DNA from: Verpa conica
Taxonomy: Eukaryota; Ascomycota; Pezizomycetes; Pezizales; Morchellaceae
Reading direction: 5' to 3'
DNA: 64,000 bases
NCBI GenBank assembly: GCA_033030425.1
Contig: JAUFSD010000020.1
Location: forward strand, 620,001 to 684,000
Shown one piece after another: positions 1-10,793 of this stretch. Made by a program: the position numbers and the translations under genes. Under the pieces are notes generated by a model, which was not told the DNA's origin, did not search any database, and saw only the letters and a list, made by a program, of their open reading frames with translations. Each line of letters starts with the position of its first letter. Position 1 is the stretch's first letter.

Positions 1-136
1 ATTTAATGAAACCCAAGAATCGGCTAAAGCGCTTACCAATATAACGAAACCAAGATATATAAACGCGATAAAGGTAAACGAAAATGAAAAACATTGATCA
101 CAAAGTTCAAACGCTGAAAAAACGCAAAAAGCAGAT

Positions 137-838
137 TCAATCCACCGATGCTTCTCTGAGATCTACCCACTCCGTTCTCACTCTCCTTTTTTTTCTACTA
201 CACTTATCGTCATCTTCATTATCCCTCTTACCACTTTTAGATCCCACCTCTGTCCCGAAAGAACGCTCGAGTGCCTCCCGAAGAATAGACCTTTTGCCGA
301 CGACTGCACCAACCTCCGGAGAACGTTTCCGTTTATTTTCGCGCGCATCCGGGGGTTTACCAGGACTTAATCGCAGCGGTGACCCATAATCCCCATCACC
401 GTCGGACGTACTATCATCGGAATCATATCCACCAACCTCAGCGCTATAATTTTCTCGCTCATAAAGATCCTCTTCGTATGCCGCATCCTGGCTGTCCTTA
501 TAAGTGTCGTATCGATTGTTTCCACCCCAGGATTCGTCGCTATCGTATTGGGAGTTTTCATCCTGGTAATGGTTCTCATTTGCTTCCATAATGGCTTCAA
601 TAGCGTATTCTTCGTGCCAAAATTCGTGTATAACGTCACTGTGATCTTCGAGAATATTATTATCGTTATCATGACTATCCTCGAGAAGGTCGTCAATGTC
701 GGGGGTGTCCGGATGCCCGGTGTCGTCTAGGTACTGGCCGCTCTCGAAGTACTCGCTCAGGCCGGGAAGGTCCTCATCGTCAGAGTCGCTATCATCTCGG
801 TAGCGCAGTAGTAAAGATTGTGTTACACGTAGAATCAT
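137..838 (-). CDS. Acidic low-complexity protein with basic nuclear-type motifs (hypothetical)
   Basis: Open frame of 233 residues from an ATG at 836-838 to a TGA at 137-139. No family is recognised. Residues about 16-150 are dominated by Asp/Glu/Ser/Tyr (runs such as DDSDSDDEDLP and YDSDDSTSDGDGD). The C-terminal third carries two basic clusters, NKRKRS and RKKRRVR, that look like nuclear localisation signals. The composition suggests a disordered nuclear or chromatin-associated protein, but that is inference from composition only. An alternative is that this is the visible exon of a longer gene. Several other frames are open over the same DNA, but none has as coherent a composition. Confidence 0.5.
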   Translation of the reverse strand: MILRVTQSLLLRYRDDSDSDDEDLPGLSEYFESGQYLDDTGHPDTPDIDDLLEDSHDNDNNILEDHSDVIHEFWHEEYAIEAIMEANENHYQDENSQYDSDESWGGNNRYDTYKDSQDAAYEEDLYERENYSAEVGGYDSDDSTSDGDGDYGSPLRLSPGKPPDARENKRKRSPEVGAVVGKRSILREALERSFGTEVGSKSGKRDNEDDDKCSRKKRRVRTEWVDLREASVD

Positions 839-1911
839 TTAGAGGATGGTGTGTTTGTGTCTTGGGAGTATTAGTTGTAAGTCTATGCTCGCCAAGGCTT
901 TTTGGCTAGCGGGGTTTGTGCTACCTTGAAACACAATGCGATTGTCGGTGTGACCATCTGTAGAAGGCCACCAATCGGGTAGTAAGTAGAATCATAGGGG
1001 ATGGATGGAAGCCGAAAAGAATTGTATAGCATTAGAGAATTATATAAGTCACGCCAAAACCGTCATTCCTCAACATCTATGATGATAGTGTGCTAAAATT
1101 TCTACCGGCGTTATTTAGGAATGATAACAAATGGTCTTGAGATGTCGCATGTTTACAGTATACTCAGTATGAGGCCTCTTACGTGGGTTAGATCTATCAC
1201 CAAGTACCTGGCTAGATCAACCCGCCATACAACTAAATCTAACCTCAATATTACGGGGTCTTTCCAAGGACAAGTGGGCGCCTAGAACACGCGAACGAGA
1301 GAATGAAGTGGGGTTCTATGTATTTATGATTAACAGATTCATTTATTCTAGAATTTTTCGCACTGGGTTAGGGTTTCTGAGTAGAAGAAGCTATGAAGGC
1401 AGGGGCCATGGGCCGGGGGAGGAGCCGTAGGTATAATGGGGTAGTGAGATATTTCAGCTACTTCCAGCGGTATAGCTCACTCAACTGGGTCCGTGTATGC
1501 TGTCTTATCAGAGAGGATTCTATATGGTGAGCTCTAATGTTTTGCCTCTAGATCAATAGAACGCTAAAATAGACCCAGACACAACTATCCTCCATGTATT
1601 TATTATTAACTCATTCATTCATTCAGTAATTACAAAAGAAATAATACGTTTAGCATGGCCTAGCCCTACTAGTACAAAAATTTAATCCGCGAAGTGGTCG
1701 TAACCGACAAGCCCCATAAAATATCAGTAGCCCACCATTGAAGCCCCCCCCGGTCCTCTCCGTCGACCCAAAAACCCATACCCAGCTCCCCCATCATATC
1801 AAACGTCACATATACCAGAAATACAAAACCATTTCTTGAGGCTCCCACATCCTCCGAGCACAAAGCATTACCCGAGGCTTCGGAACAATCGATATTTCCT
1901 AGATACACTAC
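839..1911. other. Intergenic, no gene seen
   Basis: About 1.07 kb between the acidic protein and the ankyrin-CorA gene. It holds one telomere-type motif (GTTAGGGTT at 1367-1375) and a TTCATTCATTCA run near 1612. A 79-codon minus-strand frame (1669-1908) shows no recognisable motif and lies just beyond the stop of the next gene, so I read it as 3' flank. Confidence 0.4.
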
Positions 1912-4900
1912 CTAGTTCTCTCTCTTCTCATCCATAACATTCTCCTCATCCCTAACTCTATTCCTAAGCCTCCACAGTCGTAAGGAAGCGAGACCTGCAC
2001 GCTTGGGTTTCGTAGTCTCCAAGGCAGGCTGCAACTGCCTCATAAATGGCGCAGCCACATTTCCACCTGATGCTCCTTGTTGCCGGACTGGCTTTGTGTT
2101 TGCTCCCTCGAGTAAGGTTTGTATCCGTGAGCCAACCTTGCTCTCGATTCTATTTGAAATCTATAATCCAGATTAGCTCTAGTCCATTCATTCGGATTAC
2201 CTGAGCGAGATTAGGCATGACTAACATCGATGTATTTGAATAATATCCAGAAGATTATTACCAGGGCCATCATAGGTCCGGCAATAGCAAGATACAACCA
2301 CCAGCTCGGATTCGATGATACTATGTCCACGTTCATCCCAAATAGCCCCTACTAAAGTAAGTACGTTGCCCAGTTCTGAGGATGGGTATTGTTACTGTGA
2401 CAAAGGACAATGGAAGAAAGATAATCTTCGGGAGTGTCAGCAGTAGTACATGACCAGAATAGTTAGAGTTAGGCCTTACTGTGATCCAACTCAACCTCTT
2501 CATGCTCCTTGACATGCTGTTCGAGTCCTGTGCCATGCGGTTAGAGTCCTCAGACATCTCGATTGACTTTCTCGCCTCAAATATAGAAACCAGGCTGAAT
2601 TCCTATATTATATTCTTATAAGTAGGTTACTCACGGTTGACTAGTTTGAGTACTCACAAGTTCAATCATCTCTCTCGATTCTCTCTGTAGATCCGATATT
2701 GCATGAGTGCAGTCATCCTTTATAGCCTTGATTTTCTCGGATAGTTTCTTGATCGCTTTTAGCTCTCCAATATCCCTACTCTCACTAGCCCCGGTATTCG
2801 CCGTTACCACCTGTGCTCCTTGAGGTTCCCCAATATCTCCACGCTCTGAGTCCAGTAGTTCAGTGTACAGAACATCATGTATTTTGAAGTCATTTAGGAC
2901 CTTGTTTGCCTTGGATAGATGCTCCTGCAAACGCTCTCGAAGTCTACTCCACTGCTGACTATCACGTAGCAACCCGTCAATGGTGGTACGATCGTTACCG
3001 GCGTTCTCTAATTGGACTTTACGCTACAAAGGTTAAGGCGACGCAGTAACATATTTAGTTATAGGTTCAAAGTCAAGGAGGGACTCAATACCCATAGGAG
3101 TACTCACTCTATCAACTAAATGTGACCTGGCATTTTCAAAAAGCTTTAACCAACATTGATGTACATCATCAAGAAGCCATATAACAAACTCCACCCCATG
3201 ACTGGGCACTGTGAAATACTTCACGTTCAGCGTACCCCGAAAGTCTGCAGATCGTAAGAATGATCCTCCACGGTTATCAGGGGTTTTTTGTGGTTCTCGC
3301 ATTATCCAGGATATTTCGATTGGTCGGGACCTAAGTTTGAACTCCCGGCTTGGTTTATAACCAAAACCCCCCCGGCTAACTGGCCACACCACAGTCTCAT
3401 GCACTAGGGCACAAAGGCTGATATACCCGACCAATACCGCTTCTACTAAAGTATCAGATAAATGACTGAATAGAGATGGATATGGCCCTTACGCTTTTTA
3501 GGCTTCAATGATAATATTTCATGGTTACTTGGAAGCCTAGGTACAAACTCTGGCCCTAAATTGGTATTCCGACTACTAGATTTATTGTCTAAAATGAGCC
3601 ACCCCCAGTCGGTTACGACCTGAGACTTGTCATAATATTTCGTGAGGTATGTGTAAGGGTTGGCGGGGGATGTGGTGGCGTATTCGGCGGTTTCGGGGTA
3701 GAGTGTAGGACTTTGACTAGTAAGCATAACAACAGAGTTTACAAGGGAATGTGGTAAGTACGTACCGAATGAGACAGATCGATGGAGAAGACCAGTCCAT
3801 CTTTAGCACATTACGTATCACTATACCTTTGGGACTCATTCTCTTAATCGACTTTGGTTGAGTCCCTGCTCCTTCTAGAAGGAATATATCTCTGGCGGGG
3901 TCCCCCTTGCTATTTATATTTAGAGAATTGCGTCGTGCTAGCTCGACCTTAAGGAACCTTTCTAGGAGTAAGCCACTGGTGCTTGCGCCTCCCGCGAGCA
4001 AAATCCCTAAGATCCCCTCCAACCCAGTCTCCAGTGCTGCTTCCAAAGGTGTTTCGCCCGAATTATCTTTGATGTCCACGCGGGCACCGCTCTTTATGAG
4101 TAAGTTCAAGGCTCTCTCCTTCCTTTCTCGTACAGCAATATGGATTGGCGTAGATCCAGAGTAATCCTGAGCATTCAAATTGAATGAACCTGTTTTTACA
4201 ACTAGGCAGAGTGCCTTCATATTTTCTTCTCTGCAAGCTGTATGCAGGATGGTTTGTCCCACATTGTTTCTTTCGTTGACATTCGCTTGGGCTTCGATTA
4301 GTACTTTTAGTACCTCTTCATGATATTCATAGACTGCTGCGTTTAATGCCGTTCTCCCATACTCTGACGGGGCTGCATTGACATCAGCCATTGAACTGAC
4401 CAGTAGCCTAACCAACTCCAGATGCCCGACCTCCGCAGCTGCTTGTAACGCCGTCCTCCCATAATACTCTGCCGGGGGTGCGTTGACATCGGCCTGAGAA
4501 TTGATCAGTAGCTTAACCAACTCCAGATGCCCCCCTCCTGCCGCTGCCTGTAGCGCCGTCCTCCCATAGTTCTGTGCCGGGGGTGCATTGACGTTGGCCT
4601 TGAAATTTATCAATAGCTCCGCTAACTCTAGGTGTCCACACTCTGCCGCTGCCTGCAATGGTGTCCTCCGATAATTTTCCGGGGCCGCATTCACATCCGC
4701 TTTGGAATCAATTAGTAGCTTCGCTACCTCTAGATGCCCACCCTCTGCCGCTACTTGCAATGCTGTGCCCAAAGAACCCGGCGGGGTTAGATTTACATCG
4801 ATTTTGGCATCGATCAGTAGCTTCACAACATCAAGGTACCCGCTCTCTGCCGCTATGTGTAATGCCGTTGTCTGAAGATTCGGTGGGAGTTTGTTGACAT

Positions 4901-6521
4901 CGGCCTTGGAATCGATCAGTAGCCTCATAATTTCCAGTTGACCACTATCTGCCGCTGCCTGTAATGCCGTGATGCCGTAATTCTCTGCCGGAGGTGCATT
5001 GATATCGGCCTTTGAACTGATCAGTAGTTTAACCAGGTCCAGTCGACCACCCTCTACTGCTGCCTGTAACGCCGTCCTCCCATGATACTCTGCCGGGGCT
5101 GCATTGACATCTGCCTTGGAGCTAATCAGTAGCTTCACCACCTCCATATGACCGGCCTCTACCGCTGCTTGTAATGCCGTCCTCCCATAATACTCTGCCG
5201 GGAGTTCATTGACATCAGCTTCGAGTTTTATGAATTGCTTAACCAGCTCCAGGTGCCCCGCCTCCGCCGCTGCCTGTAATGCCGTCCTCCCATAAAATTC
5301 TGCCGGGGGTGCATTGATATCGGCCTTGGAATTGATCAGTAGGTTAACCAACTCCCTATGCCCACCCTCTGCCGCTGCTTGTAATGCCGTTCTTCCATCA
5401 TCCTCTGCCGGGAATGCATCGACATCAGCCCCCGAACCGATCAGTAGCTTAGCCAACTCCAGATAGCCACCCTCTGCCGCTGCCTGTAGTGCTGTTCTCC
5501 CATGTTTTTCTGCCGGGGGTGCATCGACATCGGCCTTGGAATTGATCAGTAGCGTTGCAACATCTAGGTGCCCACCCGCTGCCGCTACTTGTAATGCTGT
5601 CATCCCATAATTTGACGGTTCTGCATCGACACTGGCGCCGGAACTTATCAGTAACTTGGTCACCTCCAGATGCCCCCCTGCCGCTGCCTGTAATGCCGTC
5701 CTCCCATGATTCTCTGCCGGGGGTGCATTGACGTTGGCCTTAGAGCTGATAAGTAGTTTAACGAGGTCCAGATGCCCGCCCTCTGCCGCTGCCTGCAGTG
5801 CCGTCCTCCCATAATCTTCTGCCGGGGGTGCATTGACATCAGCCTTTGAGTTGATCAGTAGCTGAGCCAGATCCAGATGACCACCCTGTGCGGCTGCCTG
5901 TAATGCCGTTCTCCCATAATTTGCCGCGGGGGCGTTGATATCGGCCTTGGAATCGATGAGGAACTTAACCAGATCCATGTGCCCACCCTCTGCCGCTGCT
6001 TGTAGTGCGGTTCTACCAGAGTATGCTGCCGGGAGTGCATTGACATTGGCTCCGGACTCTATCAATAGTTTCACAACCTCCTCATGACCACAATCTGCTG
6101 CCGCTTGCAAGGCGGTTCGTGTAGCATACCGCTGCGAGACCCAAGCTGTATGATCTTGGAATCTAACCTGTAACCTGTTCCCCTCGCGCTCTAACACTTC
6201 CGCTTTCCCGTTGTTGAACTTTCCGATCGGTAGGGGAGAGCGCGAGTCGACGTTTATACCGGATTCAAGAAGGTGCTCAACCTCCGCATAATCTCCTAGA
6301 CTAGCTGCTAAGGCCAGCTTGCTGCCGGACGAGACTTTTCGTGTCTTCTGCGGTATACTTTCGGTCGGGTTCATTGCGGTTTCGGTCGGGCTGATCTCGA
6401 TTTCCGTTGGGTTGATCTCGGCTTCGCTCGAGTCCATGCCGGCTTCGGTCGAGTTGATCGTAGGCTCTGTCGGGTTCATCTCGGCTTCGGCCAGGCTTAA
6501 TGCGGGTTCGGTCGGGTTCAT
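1912..6521 (-). CDS. Ankyrin-repeat / CorA-like membrane fusion protein (eight exons)
   Basis: Begins at the ATG 6519-6521. Eight exons joined by GT-AG introns keep one frame: 6521-3766, 3716-3493, 3445-3108, 3023-2658, 2602-2480, 2425-2396, 2348-2226, 2160-1912 (1402 residues). Residues 1-55 hold repeats of an NPTE-type motif. Next come about 22 ankyrin repeats of the TALQAAAEGGHLDLVKLLI type. A non-ankyrin insert (GNRLQVRFQDHTAWVSQRYA) lies between repeat 1 and repeat 2. The C-terminal exons match the fungal CorA-like family: a coiled coil, FEARKSIEMSEDSNRMAQDS, a first membrane helix ending FLPLSFVTGLFGMN (the GMN signature), a second helix WWLYLAIAGPMMALVIIFWI, and a basic tail. CorA proteins move Mg2+. 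Fungal ankyrin fusions of this kind have no settled function and may sense or act at membranes. Seen: domains and frame continuity. Inferred: one continuous mRNA. Intron 2 has a NAGNAG acceptor, so one codon is ambiguous. Confidence 0.85.
4340..6125 (-). repeat. Coding tandem repeat array (ankyrin units of about 105 bp)
   Basis: About 17 successive units of roughly 35 codons share long near-identical stretches at DNA level. Each contains a version of the minus-strand equivalent of ctgccgctgcctgtaatgcc. Conservation is much stronger than ankyrin folding needs and includes the inter-repeat loop NAPPAEYYG. This points to recent unit duplication or gene conversion. The first unit and the last four are more diverged. 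Confidence 0.85.
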
Positions 6522-6532
6522 CGCGGTTCGTG

Positions 6533-6541
6533 GTTAGGGTT
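6533..6541. promoter_or_regulatory. Telobox-like motif just upstream of the ankyrin-CorA start
   Basis: GTTAGGGTT on the plus strand (AACCCTAAC on the coding strand) lies 11 bp before the ATG. Teloboxes of this sequence are known regulatory sites in fungal promoters and 5' regions. Here a functional role is inferred from position only, because the same motif is scattered through non-genic DNA in this window. Confidence 0.35.
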
Positions 6542-7755
6542 TCAGTAGATGCCGTCGTATGATGCAATGATGGTGAGACAATGCCGGCTAAGGTTTAGGT
6601 TTGTGTTGTATAGCTAAGCGTATAAGTAGGTTAGTAGGTTGCCTCTCAAAGTTCTAAGAGAGATGGAGGGTATACATACTAATTCGTTGTGTGAGGGCGT
6701 TGCCGGTAATTGTGAAGAGAATACAGGGCAGTAGCGGGTATTGGATGTGGAGTAATGAGGAGAAGCAAGATAGTAGAGTGGTGAGAAGATAGCAGGACAG
6801 TAGAGAGAATTGAACTGTGGAGCGATGAAAAGATAGCAGGTCACTAGACAATACTGGATTGTAAAGCGCCCGGTGGTCAGCGGAAAGAGGTAAAGAGATT
6901 GTAGTCGGCACTGCTTTACGTGCTGGTAGATTAGAGTAGGATAACTGTAAATATCGGAGGGTGGCTCTCTGCTGTGGGGTAGCCCAACTTTGAGCTGAAG
7001 CGGGGGGGGGGTATCCATGTGTTGAATTGTGCTTGGGTGTTAGAAACGGGGCTGGAAGTGAAACATGTAGCGTCACTTTGCTTCTTTGTCCCGCCGCGGA
7101 AGTTGACCGCCAATCCCGATTTGCAAGGCATATGCGCAATGCGCAAAAAGTAGCTGAGACGATATGGCCCAAGCGCCCGGGGCGGGCCGAGTCGGCCAAT
7201 CGTTCAGAACATCGGAGATCCCGGTACATTGACAACACCTATAACTAGAGTGCTTTGTGCATTTCGGAGATCACTACCCCGATCGGAACAATGAATACGT
7301 GTAAAAGCGGGGAGAACTCGGTGCCGATAGGCTCCAGTGTTTGTCCGGGAGACAGAATGAATGCGGTTGCAAGAACTTTTCCAGCGTTGTATGCCAACCG
7401 CAAGATCTGGTCTACGTGCCATCCCACCGGAGATCGTTCCCATTACTCGGGTCAGGTCATAATGAGCTGAAAATGCAAGTGTAGTATACAGGGTTTCCGC
7501 ATAATGGGAGGTCTATAGTAAATAAAAGGCGCCTACTGGTTAATCCGAGTAATACTTACATACTCAGGTTCGTATTACCTGGTTCGGGTATTTACCGCCA
7601 GTACAGCTGTATTGAACACGATTTTGCGGTATTCCGGGCTTTTGGGCCCCTATGACAACGACTCCCGTAGTTATAGCAACACCCGCTCCATCAAGCAAAC
7701 CCTAGTTTTAGTCTTAGGGTAGTTGGGCGTGGTTCCAGAAGCCACGCTAATTTAG
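6542..7755. other. Intergenic, no gene seen
   Basis: Two overlapping minus-strand frames (6614-7018 and 6654-7238) are open in parallel. They are Ser/Thr/Leu/Tyr-rich without motifs and are more likely a compositional accident than a gene. A G-run lies near 7002. This region is presumably the promoter and 5' UTR side of the ankyrin-CorA gene. Confidence 0.4.
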
Positions 7756-7931
7756 AGCCTAATTTTCGGTAAAGAAACTACCTCGATATTGAAATAACCG
7801 GCGGGGCCCCATTGGGTGTACTGTAGTTAATTAGCTTAAAATCTGGCTAGTGGGGCGATTTACCGAGAGCAAACTCGCCTCGACGGGGGATTGGGGCGAT
7901 CTGTGATCGTTTTTTAGCGCTTTCCCCCGGG
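7756..7931 (+). repeat. Dispersed repeat, copy 1
   Basis: This 176-bp GC-rich stretch aligns along its whole length with 39292-39464. Shared anchors in order are ATTTTCGGT, AATAACCGGCG.GGCCCC, TTGGG, AGTTAATTAG, ACTCG, GGGGATTGGGGCG and CCCCCGG. Internal inverted segments (AACCGCCCC facing GGGGCGGTT) are clearer in copy 2. No coding potential is seen. It is probably a non-autonomous element; the class is unknown. Confidence 0.65.
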
Positions 7932-9964
7932 CCGTATAGGGACTGACCCAGGACGAACACTATTCGGTGTTGCTGTACCCTTCGCTGTACAAATGAACCG
8001 CGAGGTCTTGTTGGGTACAACTGTACAGTGATCGGCAAGACTATTGTGTAAACCTGGTAAACGATTGATTGGTCTCCCCGGCTCACGGCGGAGATTCAGG
8101 TATTGATGCCGGCGATAGAATCCTGCCAACAAATATTTGTTTCTGAGATAGTCATGCCGGACACTGTATTATTCGATGCAGTTGATAAATTATACTCCCC
8201 AATGATTGAACCGATGTAGTATCCGTCGCCCGACTGGTGCTGACGCTACTGATTGTTGTTTCGAGTTGCCGGTCAGCTCTATGTTGGCTCCTTGATATCG
8301 CGAACAACCACGTTTCACTGTGTTCTTGGCTGCTTTGCTGGCTGTTGCGTCGTAAAATCTAGAGATTCAGCTTCCTTTTACTTAGGTCTATTGCTTTTAA
8401 GGGAGTAGTGGAGGGGCGGTAAGGGCCGCGAAGGGTGTACCATGTATTGCTGTTAAATTCGACCCGCGATAGCAGGGGTGGGTACGCGAGAATCCCACAA
8501 CTACGACGAGAGGGTTCGCTAGAATAATAAGGGTCAAGTACCCTGCGGCGGATTTATTATAATAAGAATAAAAATTTATTTAGGTCATTAGGACCTACCT
8601 CGCTTGGGCCTATGATGGGTGTCGCTATGATCGCATCTGATAGAGGGAGTGATTTAGGCGCGAGGTCTGGATAAGCTTTATTGCGGGGTAAATCAGGGGT
8701 ACCTTTACTCCCGGCGATCTACGGGTGTGATCAGAACCAGGTACCAGGTTAACTGCATCCTGATTTTATCGACGGCAGTCGCTTAGCAAGTGCTTCAAGG
8801 TTGGCTGCGGTAAAGCATCCGAATTGGTTGTTACAGCTACTGTTTTGCACTGGTGGCGGGCATGGTTGCACGGCGGACAGGGGTTTGGCCAGCCCCAAAG
8901 AACGTGACTTTTTGGGTGGAAGTCTAGAACAAAAGACCGTTGCTTAGTGATGGAGCGTGACTGGTTACACACATCTATTCGCCACAAAATAATTCATGAC
9001 CTTTGAGTCTACAGTCGCACCCCGGTATAGCTGATTCTAAGAATCTAGATAATTTCGTCCGAGATAGCAAGATTTTAAAAAAAAAATCCAGGATAGAAAA
9101 TTTATTTTGCAGTAGAAAAAATAGTTTGACCAGGGCATTTCGTACGGCACAGTAATGGGTCTGGCTAGCGAGCTTCAGCTGTGATAGCTATGCTCATGGG
9201 ACTTTCAAATATATGGCAACAGCTGTAATTCGACATTTTTAGCACTACACCTTTGCGGCCGCATTGCCACAATTAGTCTAAGATAACAGTTTTAAAGGGG
9301 TACTCACCTTACATTACATAGTAATTCAATAAAATGGCCGCTATTAAATCTGAGAGGAGTTGTAGTAAATTCCAGAGATTTCTAGACCCTCTGTGAAACT
9401 AGTATGCTGGTGGTTGTCCCGTTAGGAAATGTCCGTCATTTCCCCCGCCAAACGCAAGTTCTCTCGCAAAATGCGCTGAGAGTAGGGTTATAGTAGCCGG
9501 AAGAGATACCCGCAAGAAATTACATATACCCCCCCCCCCGCAAACACTTTAAGCCACTGCACTGGGGGAGCGGATATTAACCATCCCATAGACTGGCAAA
9601 GCTGCTCCCAAGTAGGGCCGAGTCTTGTTGGCTATATTTAGACCACTTACTAGATACAAGAGATATGATATTAAATGTAGGACAGAGGCATACATAATCG
9701 GTATTCAATACTACTAATGCCGATAGTTTTATTGCTCACATAATTAAATAGCTGGTGGCGATTCTACTCCTGCCCACAAATATATAAGTCACGTGGGTAT
9801 GAGATCTATTGGTGTTGCTAGCGATCATACCCGCTATCTAGTTATGGGCTGAGCCACCCCCATTTTAGCCTAGGAGGGTCAGCATTTTCTACCAGCGTAT
9901 GGGATATGAACCCGGGCGTGCAGGAAAGCAGCAAAAGTTGTGGCTTGCATCTGTATTTCCCGTA
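7932..9964. other. Intergenic, no gene seen
   Basis: About 2 kb with no open frame longer than about 80 codons showing a motif. It contains short homopolymers (A-run near 9077, C-run near 9531) and nothing else I can name. Confidence 0.4.
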
Positions 9965-10088
9965 CTACGGGTGTAAGGGTAAATGATTCAAGCGTGGCGG
10001 TGCGCTTTGTGGCAAAAAACAAAAAGGATTGGTTGTTTTCTGCTCGATATCGCAGCCACGTTTGAATCACTTACCCCTGCACCCGTAG
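9965..10088. mobile_element. MITE A, TA-flanked, about 40-bp terminal inverted repeats
   Basis: The left end CTACGGGTGTAAGGGTAAAT and the inverted right end CTACGGGTGCAGGGGTAAGT continue into the shared GATTCAA.CGTGGC, giving an imperfect inverted repeat of about 40 bp. TA dinucleotides lie outside both ends (9963-9964, 10089-10090). At 124 bp with no coding capacity it is a miniature element, probably moved by a Tc1/mariner-type transposase (TA target). It shares its right-hand TA with MITE B. Confidence 0.8.
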
Positions 10089-10090
10089 TA

Positions 10091-10339
10091 CTAGGGGGTG
10101 GGGGAAAGTCTGGCGATCGGGCGGTGTAGCTGTGGCTAATACTTTGATATAGACCTGGGCTATTCATATAAATTAACATCATCTCCCTAGGGTAAAAGTC
10201 TATCTACTACTCTTAAGGCCTTCCCCGGCATATTGACATTCTAGTTTCTCGTGTAGAAGAGGGGCCTGGAGTAGTTGATGTGATATCTCTGGGCTAGCCA
10301 CTACACCGCCCGATCGCCAGACTTTCCCCCACCCCCTAG
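10091..10339. mobile_element. MITE B, TA-flanked, 39-bp perfect terminal inverted repeats
   Basis: Positions 10091-10129 and 10301-10339 are perfect inverted copies, beginning CTAGGGGGTGGGGGAAAGTC. TA dinucleotides flank both ends (10089-10090 and 10340-10341). It has 249 bp with no open frame. The perfect arms imply recent insertion. The end CTAGGG resembles that of the full Tc1/mariner element at 55142-56813, and the first 20 bp resemble the left end at 50927. Confidence 0.85.
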
Positions 10340-10341
10340 TA

Positions 10342-10793
10342 CAAATCGGTGCCACCTGTCATCAGCCTTACCGGGTACAATAAGGAATAGCGTAATGATC
10401 AGCGCACTGCACAGAATGGGATAACTCTCACAGGTATTAGTGGTTGTAAAAAATTATGGAAACTTGAGAGGGGTTTCCTCTATTTTTGCGGCCATAAAAT
10501 ATATATTTTCATATTTGCTCTGAGCGCTTTCCCCTTCTGATGACGTTTGCTGTGGCGGAGCGAGCTTACTATCCCTGTCTTCCCTGGGATAGCAAACGTT
10601 TCTTGTGCACCGCGTCACAATCCTGTTTTTTGCGAGGGGAATTATCTACGCCCCAGGCCCATCTGCTAGTTTATAAGGATTTCCAGAGTCGGCTATTTAG
10701 AAGAAATCTATTCTTTCCCGAGCACAACACTTGAACCCCAGATATCCTGTTTCTAGACATCTTGTTATTCTACCACCGGAAAGAAATCCCGAA
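10342..10793. other. Intergenic upstream of NLR 1
   Basis: 450 bp between MITE B and the NLR start. No gene. A frame at 10540-10734 has no ATG-supported motif. The region is presumably the NLR promoter. Confidence 0.4.

Noticed and set aside
5855..6046. Extra frames inside the ankyrin array on both strands (for example 4658-4897 plus, 5855-6046 minus)
   Set aside because: They are shadow frames produced by the repeated codons of the ankyrin gene and change motif with each unit.
6614..7238. Minus-strand frames of 134 and 194 codons
   Set aside because: Two frames are open in parallel, no motif, low-complexity Ser/Thr/Leu/Tyr composition, no conserved splice structure seen.
10731..10793. NLR 1 start at 10731
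   Set aside because: That codon is TTG; the first ATG in frame is 10794, followed by coherent sequence.
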